A DNA stretch of 64,000 nucleotides from Desulfobacter postgatei 2ac9 (GTDB lineage Bacteria > Desulfobacterota > Desulfobacteria > Desulfobacterales > Desulfobacteraceae). Shown in pieces: positions 56,522 through 64,000 of the stretch (the first letter of the stretch is position 1; the number at the start of each line of letters is the position of its first letter). The notes under the pieces were generated by a model that had not been told where the DNA came from, did no database searches, and saw only the letters and a program-made list of their open reading frames with translations. The stretch lies in contig NZ_CM001488.1 in assembly GCF_000233695.2 (NCBI RefSeq), positions 1,742,203 through 1,806,202 on the forward strand, given 5' to 3'. The position numbers and the translations under genes are program-made.

Positions 56522-58387
56522 CTACAGCCTGTTGTGCTTTGTATGTTTCAACCAGAGTTCCAGTATCAGATATTCCCAGAGGGTATCTCCATAATAGGCG
56601 GTTGTCTGATCTTGTTTAAACGCCTGAAGAGTCTTATCCAGAAACTGCGGTTTGATGTATTGGTGGATTTCCGGAGTTCCGGAATACAGATGGTCCATCA
56701 GCAGTTCGGACAGCATTTTTTCGGTCCGGAACCAGTTGGAGATGGGCAGGCCCATGCCGTGTTTGGATTTGTGGATAATGGCATCCGGTAAAAATCCTGT
56801 CATGGCCTGTTTGAAGATATACCGGTTTTTGCCGTATTTCACCTTGAGATCCGGGGGAATGGTGGTGGTAAAATCCACGAGATCTCTGTCCAGGTAGGGA
56901 TACCGTACCTGGATGCCGGCAGCTTCCGCCATCTGGGTGACTTTTCTCAGGTCATTGTCTGTGATGGTGAATTTCATGTCCAGGTACAGGAGCCGGTCGG
57001 TGTCATGGGCCGGGGCTGCTTTGCGGTAATGCTGTCTGGCCAGGTCGATAAAGCAGTCGGTGTTGACCTGGTTCATGAAACCAGGGGTGAGGATCTCATG
57101 GTTATCGGTTTCCGCCAGCAGGTTGTAGGAGTAAAATCGGTCCGGGTTGGGAAAGTTGGCCCTGCGGATGTACCGGGAGGCTTTGTGGAATATGCCGGTT
57201 GCCGGCAGGATCTTCAGGGCCGGCTCCAGAACAAATCTGCGCAAAGGGGAGGGTATCTTGAAATACCGTTCAAAAACCAGGTTGGTCACATACCGTTCGT
57301 TTCCCCCGAAGATCTCATCTCCCCCGTCTCCGCCCAGCATGAAGTCAACCTTGTTTTCTTTTGCCATGAGGGCACAATAGTAAGCTGCTATCACAGAGGC
57401 ATTGCCAAAGGGTTCGTCATAGATGTCGGCCAGGGAGGTGATCAGGTTCACGGTGTCGGACGGGGTGACAAAATACCGGTGCTGTTCTGTGCCAAAGGCG
57501 TTGACCGCATGGTCGGCAAATGCCATTTCATTGTAGGCCGGGTCATCAAACCCGATGGAAAAGGTTTTGGCAGGCTTGCCGGACAGGTTGGTGTACATGC
57601 CGGCAATGGTGCTGGAATCGGTGCCGCCGGACAGAAAACAGCCGGTTTTTTCATAAGGGGACAGGGGCAGAAAAACATCGACCGCCTGCCGGACGTTATC
57701 AAAGATTTCTTTTTTCCACTGATTTTCTGTTTTGGATCCATCCGGGTGGTATTGGATATCATAGTGGGTGAATGCTTTAAAGGAAGTCGGGGTGATCCGG
57801 TGGCCCTGGCCGGGGGGCAGTTTGTGTATCTCTTTATAGATGGTCAAAGGCGTGCACGCTGCCTGGAAAAACAGGTAGTGGTAGATGGCTTCCGGATAGA
57901 TCTGCCGGGTCAGGGCCGGGTCCAGGCACAGGGTGCGAATCCGGCTGGCTGCCAGGTAGTCTGTATTTTTTTGGGAGTACACCACCGGCCGGATGCCAAA
58001 GGGGTCGGTTACCACAACCATTGTTTTTTCCCGGGTGTCCCAGAGGGCAAAGCCAAAGGGGCCCCGCAATCTGTCAATAAAGCCCGGGCCGAATTTCTGG
58101 TACAGCCCCCACAGGACAGCACCGATCTCCCGGGGATTTTTGTGATTGTCCAGAAGCAATACCAGCTGGGCAAGGTTGGTCAAGTCTGTGTCATAGGCAA
58201 CAGCCCCGGCTTCGCAATGCCAAAGCCCCTGGCCGGCAAACTCATCTGATGAAGCCAGAATGACATTGTCCTCAGCAAAGGCAATTGTTTTAAAACCGTT
58301 TTGTTCCAGTATGGGCGCCAGGTTCTGAATATCGGCGGATGGTTTTTTTGCCGCAAAAAAACCGCCTTTCGGGATATGGGGTATCAT
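56522..58387 (-). CDS. Asparagine synthetase homologue lacking the catalytic N-terminal Cys
   Basis: The 621-residue protein has the complete synthetase domain: ATP pyrophosphatase loop SGGTDSS at 253-259, FSIGFDDPAYNEMAFADHAV and MLGGDGGDEIFGGNERYVTN. The N-terminal domain has the AsnB fold pattern (FIDRLRGPFGFALWDTREKT, VTDPFGIRPVVYS) but begins MIPHIPKGGFFAAKK. There is no Cys2, no HRGPD and no FNGEIYN motif, so it cannot release ammonia from glutamine. Proteins of this kind, such as beta-lactam synthetases, form amides with an amine they bind directly. It overlaps the acyltransferase (ATGA) and precedes the decarboxylase by 4 bases. Confidence 0.85.
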   Translation of the reverse strand: MIPHIPKGGFFAAKKPSADIQNLAPILEQNGFKTIAFAEDNVILASSDEFAGQGLWHCEAGAVAYDTDLTNLAQLVLLLDNHKNPREIGAVLWGLYQKFGPGFIDRLRGPFGFALWDTREKTMVVVTDPFGIRPVVYSQKNTDYLAASRIRTLCLDPALTRQIYPEAIYHYLFFQAACTPLTIYKEIHKLPPGQGHRITPTSFKAFTHYDIQYHPDGSKTENQWKKEIFDNVRQAVDVFLPLSPYEKTGCFLSGGTDSSTIAGMYTNLSGKPAKTFSIGFDDPAYNEMAFADHAVNAFGTEQHRYFVTPSDTVNLITSLADIYDEPFGNASVIAAYYCALMAKENKVDFMLGGDGGDEIFGGNERYVTNLVFERYFKIPSPLRRFVLEPALKILPATGIFHKASRYIRRANFPNPDRFYSYNLLAETDNHEILTPGFMNQVNTDCFIDLARQHYRKAAPAHDTDRLLYLDMKFTITDNDLRKVTQMAEAAGIQVRYPYLDRDLVDFTTTIPPDLKVKYGKNRYIFKQAMTGFLPDAIIHKSKHGMGLPISNWFRTEKMLSELLMDHLYSGTPEIHQYIKPQFLDKTLQAFKQDQTTAYYGDTLWEYLILELWLKHTKHNRL

Positions 58388-59328
58388 GTGCTTGCCTTAA
58401 TGAATGTATGGTTCAACTTTGAAGCAATCATACTCAGTATTTTTGCCATAAGAATGATCGTTAACAGTGACAATAAGAAATCGATTATCCGGTTGTGGGT
58501 GGGTGTCATGAAAAAATACCCGTGGATCAAATAGATCTCCAGGATACATCCTGAAAAAAATACAGCCCCTTTGTCCACCCAGTCTCTGACAGTGATATCC
58601 CGACAGGCATAAATCAGAAAAATGGAGAAAAACAGGATAAAAAAGAAATTAAGGGTTTTTATATTGAATATGAAATTCACGGCTGTCATGGCTGTAAATA
58701 TTGCAATGGCGGTAATTCTGCTGATATTCGGTGGCAGCAGGATGGCATTTTTAGCGGCCCAAACGCCGATGATAAATCCACAGGCTGTCAGCCATAATGC
58801 ATGGCCGTAAATGATGTTGCAACTTAATAAAAAAGCGGCAGCAATAAATAACGCGGTAAAAACAGAGAAGGTTTTCTGATTCATTTTTTCCAGAAATGGA
58901 TAACACAGGTAAAAGATGAGCAGCAGGGTAAAAAACCACATTCTCTCACCAAAAGGACTGGGATCCGGTATTCTGAACCAGTTTAACAAACCGTTGAGCC
59001 CGGCGATGTTGACTATAGAATACCACGACCAGATGCCGGAACGTCCCTGAATCAAAAACAGTATAAGCAGTGCGAAATTGACCACCAGCAGGCTCATGCC
59101 AAGGCGTTCTATCTTTTTTTTCCAGTAGTTTTTCCAGCTGAAATCACCGGTGTATTTAAGGGCGGTAAAATATCCGGAAGAAAAGCTGAATATCAACAGG
59201 CCCACAGCTACAGGAACCCAGAGCAGACCATATTCTTTAAAAAAATGTCCAATCATCACCATGAATATGGAAAGCACCTTGAGCAGGTTGAAAATGCGGC
59301 TGGTGTTTTGATCAATCCGGGGTGACAT
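58384..59328 (-). CDS. Acyltransferase 3 family membrane protein
   Basis: A 314-residue protein with about ten membrane helices. It begins NTSRIFNLLKVLSIFMVMIG followed by HFFKE, the conserved His of the acyltransferase-3 family, and shows PFGERMWFFTLLLIFYLCYP and EIYLIHGYFF, also family features. Such enzymes O-acylate sugars (often acetyl or succinyl) on the cytoplasmic or periplasmic face. The gene overlaps the GT fusion upstream by 17 bases and the synthetase homologue downstream by 4, so it belongs to the coupled block. Confidence 0.85.
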   Translation of the reverse strand: MSPRIDQNTSRIFNLLKVLSIFMVMIGHFFKEYGLLWVPVAVGLLIFSFSSGYFTALKYTGDFSWKNYWKKKIERLGMSLLVVNFALLILFLIQGRSGIWSWYSIVNIAGLNGLLNWFRIPDPSPFGERMWFFTLLLIFYLCYPFLEKMNQKTFSVFTALFIAAAFLLSCNIIYGHALWLTACGFIIGVWAAKNAILLPPNISRITAIAIFTAMTAVNFIFNIKTLNFFFILFFSIFLIYACRDITVRDWVDKGAVFFSGCILEIYLIHGYFFMTPTHNRIIDFLLSLLTIILMAKILSMIASKLNHTFIKAST

Positions 59329-61408
59329 TGTTGTTTGTCCTTTTGGGCAACATGGAATAGATGGTTTTGTATACTGCAGTGGTGATCTGCCAGGTTTTGT
59401 GGTTCATCACATGGTTGATGCCGTTTTTGCCAAGGGTTTCCATCAGGGCTGGGTTTTCCAGTAATGCCTGGATGGCGGCGGAAAGGGCGGCAGCATCGCC
59501 GGCCGTGAACAGCATGCCTGTTTTTTTGTCTGCAATCAGTTCCCTGTGTCCGCCGATGTCGCTGGCAATTACTGCCTTGCCCATGGCCATGGCTTCAAGG
59601 GGTTTTAGGGGGGTGACAAGCTCTGTCAGGCGTACGGAATATCTGGGATAAACCAGAATGTCGATCAGGGCGTACACGCCTTTGATACGGTGGTGGGGGA
59701 TCCTGCCGGGCATCAGCACCTGGCTGCCGATGTTGTACCGGGTTACATCCTGTTTGAGCCGGGCTTCCATTTCACCACCGCCCACCAGGAGCAATACCAG
59801 GTCCGGATGGGCGGGTGCCATGTCGGCAAAGGCTTTTATCAGCAGGTCAAGGCCCTCGTACCGGTAGAATGAACCGATAAACCCGATAACCTTTTTGTCG
59901 GACAGCTGCCATGTGTCGATCAGGTCCTGATCCGGCAGGCACGGGGTGAAGTTTTTGGGATGGATGCCGTTGAATACCGGGGTCATCTTTCGATTGTCAA
60001 TGCCCCTGCCGGCCAGGTCCTTTCGTATGCCTTCGCAGAGGACCGCCACATGGTCCACGTGCCGGCAGACCCATGTTTCCAGATATTTTACCAGCTTGTA
60101 TTTGGCTGATTGTTTTTTATAGGTGGCCTGGTCCACGCCCGCATCTTCCCAGAAGGCCCGGATCTCGTACACCACGGGCAGGCCGAACCATTTCCCTGCA
60201 ATCCATGCCGGAATGGCATTCAACACAGGGGAATGGGCATGAAGCACGGTCGGTTTTTCGATGGTGATGACCCGGGCCAGTTTGAACAGAACCATTGCCA
60301 TCTGGACAAGTTCTCCAAGAACAGGACGGGCTTTGCACGGGTTTTTTCCGGTGCGGTAAAAATCAAATCCCTCAATGGTCTCTTTTTTGGCGCAGGGCTG
60401 CTTCCAATCTTCCTCATGTTTGGGAGAGGTGAGGATCACCGGGGAATACCCCATATTTTTCTGGGCGTTGAAAATGCTCTGGCTTCGGGAGGCATATCCG
60501 TCCAGAAGGGGAAAACTGTGGTTCAGGATATGTAAAGTTTTCATGGGTGTGAGCTGTGAGGGTTGATGGTTAACGTTCCGTTTTTTTTTATAATTCGGGG
60601 GAAAGAAAAAGTAGTGGTGTTTTGAAAAATAGTAGCACAGCCCTTTGATGTGATTGAAAAAGGCGGTGTTGAATTTTAAACCCCTGGATATTTCCTGGGT
60701 GTGGTGAATGACACAGACTTCGTGAAGATACATGATGGCATGACCGGATTTCCAGATCCTGAGGCAGTAGTCCACATCTTCCGGGGAGTAGAAAATGTTT
60801 TCATCCAGCAGTCCGGTCTGGTCTGTCACACTTTTTTTCAACAGCCAGAAGGCGGAGATGGCATAATCAACGGGTATGGGGGTTTGGGATGCCGCTTTCA
60901 GGCGTTCGGTCGCCTCCATTTTCTTTAAAAAGAAATACCGGTAGATTTTACGTCCCATGGTGGGGAACCGGTCGGTAGATTTTTGCAGCCTGCCGTCTGA
61001 ATACACGATTTTGGGGACTGCCAGTCCGGCATGGTTGTCTTTTTCAAGGAAGGCCGCAAGGGCCTCGATGGTTCCCGGAATAACCTCGACATCAGAGTCC
61101 ATGATGCAGATGTAGCGGCTGTCCGCCTGTTTCAGGCCCAGATTCCTGGAATAGGTGGTGCCCATGTTGCGGTCCAGAAGGAAAAGGGTGACAGCGGACG
61201 GGAGTTTTTTTTTCAATTTCTGCAGGATATCCGGGGTGGCATCTGTAGACCCGTTGTCCGTGATATAGATATGGTAGTGAAAATCTGTCTGTGCCAGGGC
61301 CGACAACAGGGAATCCAGACATTTTTCGATATAGGCCCGGGAGTTCCAGGTCAGGATGATGAATGATATGTCGGTTGACGGGTTTTTCATGGATATGGTG
61401 TCACTCAT
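59312..61408 (-). CDS. Fused GT2-GT4 glycosyltransferase; C-terminal half XrtA-associated (Daro_2409 type)
   Basis: A 698-residue bifunctional protein. Residues 1 to about 285 are GT2 (FIILTWNSRAYIEKCLDSLL, YICIMDSDVEVIPGTIEA, FYSPEDVDYCLRIWKSGHA). From residue 289 (MKTLHILNHSFPLLDGYASR) a complete GT4 follows, with HAHSPVLNAIPAWIAGKWFG, VIGFIGSFYRYEGLDLLIKA and TPLKPLEAMAMGKAVIASDI, similar to the exosortase A-associated glycosyltransferase of the Daro_2409 family (TIGR04063-like), which normally stands alone. No Shine-Dalgarno precedes the inner ATG, so a true fusion is likely. It is the first gene of the coupled block. Confidence 0.85.
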   Translation of the reverse strand: MSDTISMKNPSTDISFIILTWNSRAYIEKCLDSLLSALAQTDFHYHIYITDNGSTDATPDILQKLKKKLPSAVTLFLLDRNMGTTYSRNLGLKQADSRYICIMDSDVEVIPGTIEALAAFLEKDNHAGLAVPKIVYSDGRLQKSTDRFPTMGRKIYRYFFLKKMEATERLKAASQTPIPVDYAISAFWLLKKSVTDQTGLLDENIFYSPEDVDYCLRIWKSGHAIMYLHEVCVIHHTQEISRGLKFNTAFFNHIKGLCYYFSKHHYFFFPPNYKKKRNVNHQPSQLTPMKTLHILNHSFPLLDGYASRSQSIFNAQKNMGYSPVILTSPKHEEDWKQPCAKKETIEGFDFYRTGKNPCKARPVLGELVQMAMVLFKLARVITIEKPTVLHAHSPVLNAIPAWIAGKWFGLPVVYEIRAFWEDAGVDQATYKKQSAKYKLVKYLETWVCRHVDHVAVLCEGIRKDLAGRGIDNRKMTPVFNGIHPKNFTPCLPDQDLIDTWQLSDKKVIGFIGSFYRYEGLDLLIKAFADMAPAHPDLVLLLVGGGEMEARLKQDVTRYNIGSQVLMPGRIPHHRIKGVYALIDILVYPRYSVRLTELVTPLKPLEAMAMGKAVIASDIGGHRELIADKKTGMLFTAGDAAALSAAIQALLENPALMETLGKNGINHVMNHKTWQITTAVYKTIYSMLPKRTNNNVTPD

Positions 61409-61554
61409 TTTACAATCCTGCCGGAGAAAAGAATGCGGCTGGCCAAAAAACGGGCAGCCGGGGCATCCAGAATATTCCAGGAAAAAAGCCTGTGCAAAAT
61501 CCCGGCATTTTTTGGGGCAAACTCCTGGTGGTAAGCAAGTTTGTTATTAGGTTT
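61405..61554 (-). pseudogene. C-terminal remnant of an unidentified polysaccharide-locus gene
   Basis: From about 61554 the minus strand reads KPNNKLAYHQEFAPKNAGIL then HRLFSWNILDAPAARFLASR and ILFSGRIVK-stop, with the stop overlapping the start of the GT fusion (ATGA) as in the rest of the operon. No start codon precedes it; an in-frame TAA stands at 61557. It looks like the end of a former gene that continued upstream and was broken. The stretch from there to the IS1380 end (61555-61715) has another short piece, PKRDMSHKKMQGYTAVTIGK, of unknown origin. Confidence 0.4.
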
Positions 61555-61715
61555 TTACTGGTCAAACAGATGAAAACAGAAGCGACCTTTTTTGTGACCG
61601 GAACGGCATCAACAGCATCAAAATTTTTTATGTGAGCTAACAGGTGGTCTTTCCGATGGTAACGGCAGTATAACCTTGCATTTTCTTATGGCTCATGTCG
61701 CGTTTTGGGGTCTTA

Positions 61716-63438
61716 CCTGGATTCCCGGCATAAAATTTGCTTAGCCAACCCTTGCGCTCTGATACATAAAAATCTGCTGAGGCTTGGCCTCTGCAAACCC
61801 TGACCCAAGATCATATTTGATGACTTATTGGCCAGCAATCTTAGCTAATCCATTTTTTTACTGAACTATACTTGATTACCCATGGTCAAATCACGCCAGA
61901 TAGGCACAGTTCACCATTAGCGCTCTGCGCATAACTTCTCCATCCCGATTTTTTACCCAATAATGTGCTTATCCTGGAGAACAACGTAACCGGTACAATA
62001 CGTTCTCAGCCAATTGGGCAAACGGGTTGATCTTACCAAATGAAATGCTCCACCGCCGACCACTATATATTAAACGGCCAGCCATATACATTAAATCCTG
62101 CATAACTGTTCTTAACCTCCTTCGTGAGACTTTTTTTCTACGGTTGATCGGAAGATTGTTCTCATCCTGCTCCTCAAGGCTAATTTGGCCTATGATTCTA
62201 AGAATGTTATACGCCAAAAGAGCAAGATGGAGAATCAGGCTGTTGCTGCTAAAACGGCAACTGGGGAAGCGTTCTAACCCAAGATCACTTTTGATTTCTG
62301 AATGAAATTGTTCACTGGTTCCATGATCATGGTATAAATTGATGACCTCTTGGGGGCTCAGCCCGGCGATGGTAACCCAATAGGTCTCGACTTCAATTGT
62401 GGGAAAAAGCAGGGGCTCCCCTTTTTCTTCATATCGTTCAGTCACTTTGAAGACAATCGGACGTGGCAATGCCCGCCCTTTTGGGTCAACAGTTGTTTGC
62501 CCGACCCACACACTTTTGTGTCCACAGCGAATCAATCTAACGCTTTCAGTATTCTGGGCCAGGATAAGCCAACCATCCAAAGATTCTTTACGTAAATTGC
62601 GCTTAACCAAGACATCAACACCTTCGCATGTTTTTATTACTTCAAAATTATCCTGACTGTCATTTCCTGAATCAAGACGGATAAGAAGAGGTTCCTGGGT
62701 AATCTGCCTGGTTAATTTTAATATTTCTTGAATGAATTCCGGGGTGTTTTTTTGACAATGCTGGCTGCCTTCTCTAAGCTCTACATTGATTAAGTATCCT
62801 TCAGTTCCTAAATATCCGAACATTGGTGCATAGCCATCACAGCCTTTGTATGTCCTGGAAACTCCCTCTTTTTCGTTTTTGAATTGTCAAAAGGGCTAAC
62901 GTCCAGATCTAAGGGAATATAATTGCCGACACTCGTCTGAACCGGTGAAATGGCGGGTGCTTTGCCTCGAATCATTTCAACTGAAGCCTCCTTGATAAGT
63001 TCATTGGCAGATTCCCCGATCAGGTCAATGCGTTCACGCAATGTTGATTGAGAAGGACAATTGCTGATTCCCAGAGATTGTGTAAAGAAAAATGGATCCT
63101 GCCTGAAAATTTCAATAGCGATATAGTCTGGCTTACCAACACAAATAAGTCCCAACATGGACGAAAGGATCTCTCCATGAGAAATATTAGGATCAACACA
63201 ATGTACATCCGGTAAATTTTTGAACCGCTGGGCAAAATTAATCGACTTAAGCAATGCACCTACAGGGAGCAATCCGCTTTGACTGACAAGGTTTTCATTT
63301 CCATGTTTTACATTGATAGTGGTCGGCATCGGTCTTCACCTCCGAAGTGAATGTTTTTTTAATGCCATTGTATTAATTTTATATTAAAATTTCAATATGT
63401 TATAATTAAAAAAGCAATCTTTATGCCGCTAACTCAGG
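61716..63438 (-). mobile_element. IS1380-family insertion sequence (about 1.72 kb)
   Basis: The ends are imperfect inverted repeats. The left end starts CCTGGATTCCCGGCATAAA at 61716, and the right end read inward from 63438 starts CCTGAGTTAGCGGCATAAA; both continue to a matching TTGC. The element carries one transposase gene on the minus strand, split by a frame change. Length and content fit the IS1380 family. I see no exact short target duplication at the ends, so the insertion may be old or one flank rearranged. It separates the FemAB gene from the glycan operon. Confidence 0.88.
61969..63329 (-). CDS. IS1380-family transposase, two frames joined by a possible -1 shift
   Basis: The first frame (63329-62808) gives MPTTINVKHGNENLVSQSGL to LDLDVSPFDNSKTKKRE. 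The second (ending 61969) includes DGYAPMFGYLGTEGYLINVE, LREGSQHCQKNTPEFIQEIL, LIRLDSGNDSQDNFEVIKTC and NLYHDHGTSEQFHSEIKSDL, all typical of IS1380 DDE transposases. A -1 shift on the sequence ACG AAA AAG AGG (near 62873) reads NSKTKKEGVSRTYKGCDGYA, exactly the family text. This may be programmed slippage or a lost base. Confidence 0.85.
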
Positions 63439-63493
63439 TATGTCTTTGCGATGGAAAAACCGAAGCATTTCTATACCATTATTTATTTTTCAC

Positions 63494-64000
63494 TTATAGT
63501 GTAACGTATCTTCTTGTCATATTTCCAAATGCTTTGGAAAAAGATAACGGCATTTTCTGAATAACGGATTCGGCTAAAGGTCTTATTCTGACGTGATTTG
63601 GTGTTAGGGGCTCTGGGGCCGCTCTGTTAAAACGGCCCATAAGGAATTCTGTAGCGCTAAAATCAGCCCAATGAAGGCCTTCCGGTTCTGCTCCCCATTG
63701 TTTTTTAAAACGAAATGTCCCTTCTCCTGGTGTGGAACGACCAAAATCAAATTCAGGATAGCCCTTATCTGCGGCAAATTTTAAAAAGGACCAGTAAAGC
63801 ATCATATTGGGATTGCTCGTATTAAACCGGCGTAAAGAGGATGCCCAAGGGATGGAAACAACTTTGGGATGACACAGTATAATTCCGGCAGCAGCCGGTT
63901 GGCCGTCCGGCATATATACGACCGAGACATGTGCTCTGTTTGCATATGCTTTTAAAATGGAGAAGATCCATTCCCTGCTGTGAACAGGAGACCCCAAGTC
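63494..64000 (-). CDS. FemAB family protein, XrtA/PEP-CTERM system-associated (partial, N-terminus outside window)
   Basis: The last 168 residues of a GNAT-fold FemAB-like protein. DLGSPVHSREWIFSILKAYA, PDGQPAAAGIILCHPKVVSI, SSLRRFNTSNPNMMLYWSFL and FDFGRSTPGEGTFRFKKQWG are the conserved text of FemAB proteins found in exosortase A loci. It probably transfers an amino acid or acyl group during polymer or lipid modification. The C-terminus (RRYVTL) is complete, 55 bases before the IS1380 end, so the IS lies between genes. The reading frame is open to the right edge and clearly begins outside. Confidence 0.88.
   Translation of the reverse strand, partial: DLGSPVHSREWIFSILKAYANRAHVSVVYMPDGQPAAAGIILCHPKVVSIPWASSLRRFNTSNPNMMLYWSFLKFAADKGYPEFDFGRSTPGEGTFRFKKQWGAEPEGLHWADFSATEFLMGRFNRAAPEPLTPNHVRIRPLAESVIQKMPLSFSKAFGNMTRRYVTL

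Noticed and set aside
57005-58249. Plus-strand frame of 414 codons opposite the asparagine synthetase homologue
   Set aside because: Long, but wholly antisense to a gene with clear catalytic motifs; its Gly/Val/Gln-rich content is that of a mirror frame.
61716-63438. IS1380 insertion inside the FemAB gene
   Set aside because: The FemAB frame ends normally at 63494, outside the IS end at 63438, so the gene is not interrupted.

Overview
Organism. The window looks like a chromosomal segment of a Desulfobacterales (Desulfobacteraceae-like) sulfate reducer or close relative. The basis is gene content and order (secF-secD-yajC, rng, a parE-parC pair, HPr-EI without EII genes, smpB-ssrA), the tmRNA tag ADDYNYAVAA, and an exopolysaccharide locus of the PEP-CTERM/exosortase A (XrtA) type. 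This is recognition by eye, with no database search.

Layout. (1) 1-18.8 kb is conserved core. On the minus strand lie parE-parC-mltF, rng, a LysM-like protein, yajC, secD and secF. On the plus strand lie a large class I adenylate cyclase with pentapeptide repeats, HPr-EI, smpB and ssrA. (2) 18.8-22.4 kb, just after ssrA, is a decayed accessory island: a HTH protein, an HsdM with three apparent in-frame internal deletions, GxxExxY, Fic, a truncated BRO-N gene and an IS3 end, with copies of one palindromic repeat between genes. (3) 22.4-35.5 kb is a scarred stretch. It has two paralogous DUF4091 genes, both broken, one intact and one deleted beta-helix gene, an XrtA-type glycosyltransferase, toxin-antitoxin genes (an orphan VapB-like antitoxin, DinJ-YafQ, AbiEi-AbiEii), a transposase-like remnant and large palindromes. 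(4) 35.5-64 kb is the polysaccharide locus, all on the minus strand and therefore transcribed from right to left. It has glycosyltransferases, two asparagine-synthetase homologues, an O-antigen-ligase-like protein, flippase, deacetylase, pyruvyl transferase, sulfotransferase, acyltransferases, secreted beta-helix proteins, a MITE-like element and an IS1380 element. No exosortase is inside the window.

How the genes work together. Glycosyltransferases would build the repeat unit, the flippase would move it and the ligase-like protein would join it. The deacetylase, pyruvyl transferase, sulfotransferase and acyltransferases would decorate it, and the secreted beta-helix proteins may bind or process it. 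The most distinctive part is a tightly overlapping block at 50.3-59.3 kb: an asparagine-synthetase homologue without the catalytic N-terminal Cys, a PLP-fold-III amino-acid decarboxylase, two adjacent ATP-grasp ligases and a GNAT/FemAB-like transferase. I infer an amide-forming module that attaches an amine or amino acid to the polysaccharide. This is the best candidate here for an undescribed pathway.

Caution. Several frame breaks lie at homopolymers (G7 in a DUF4091 copy, A12 at the sulfotransferase start, an A-run in the IS1380 transposase). They could be real decay, phase variation, programmed slippage or sequencing error; reads would decide.
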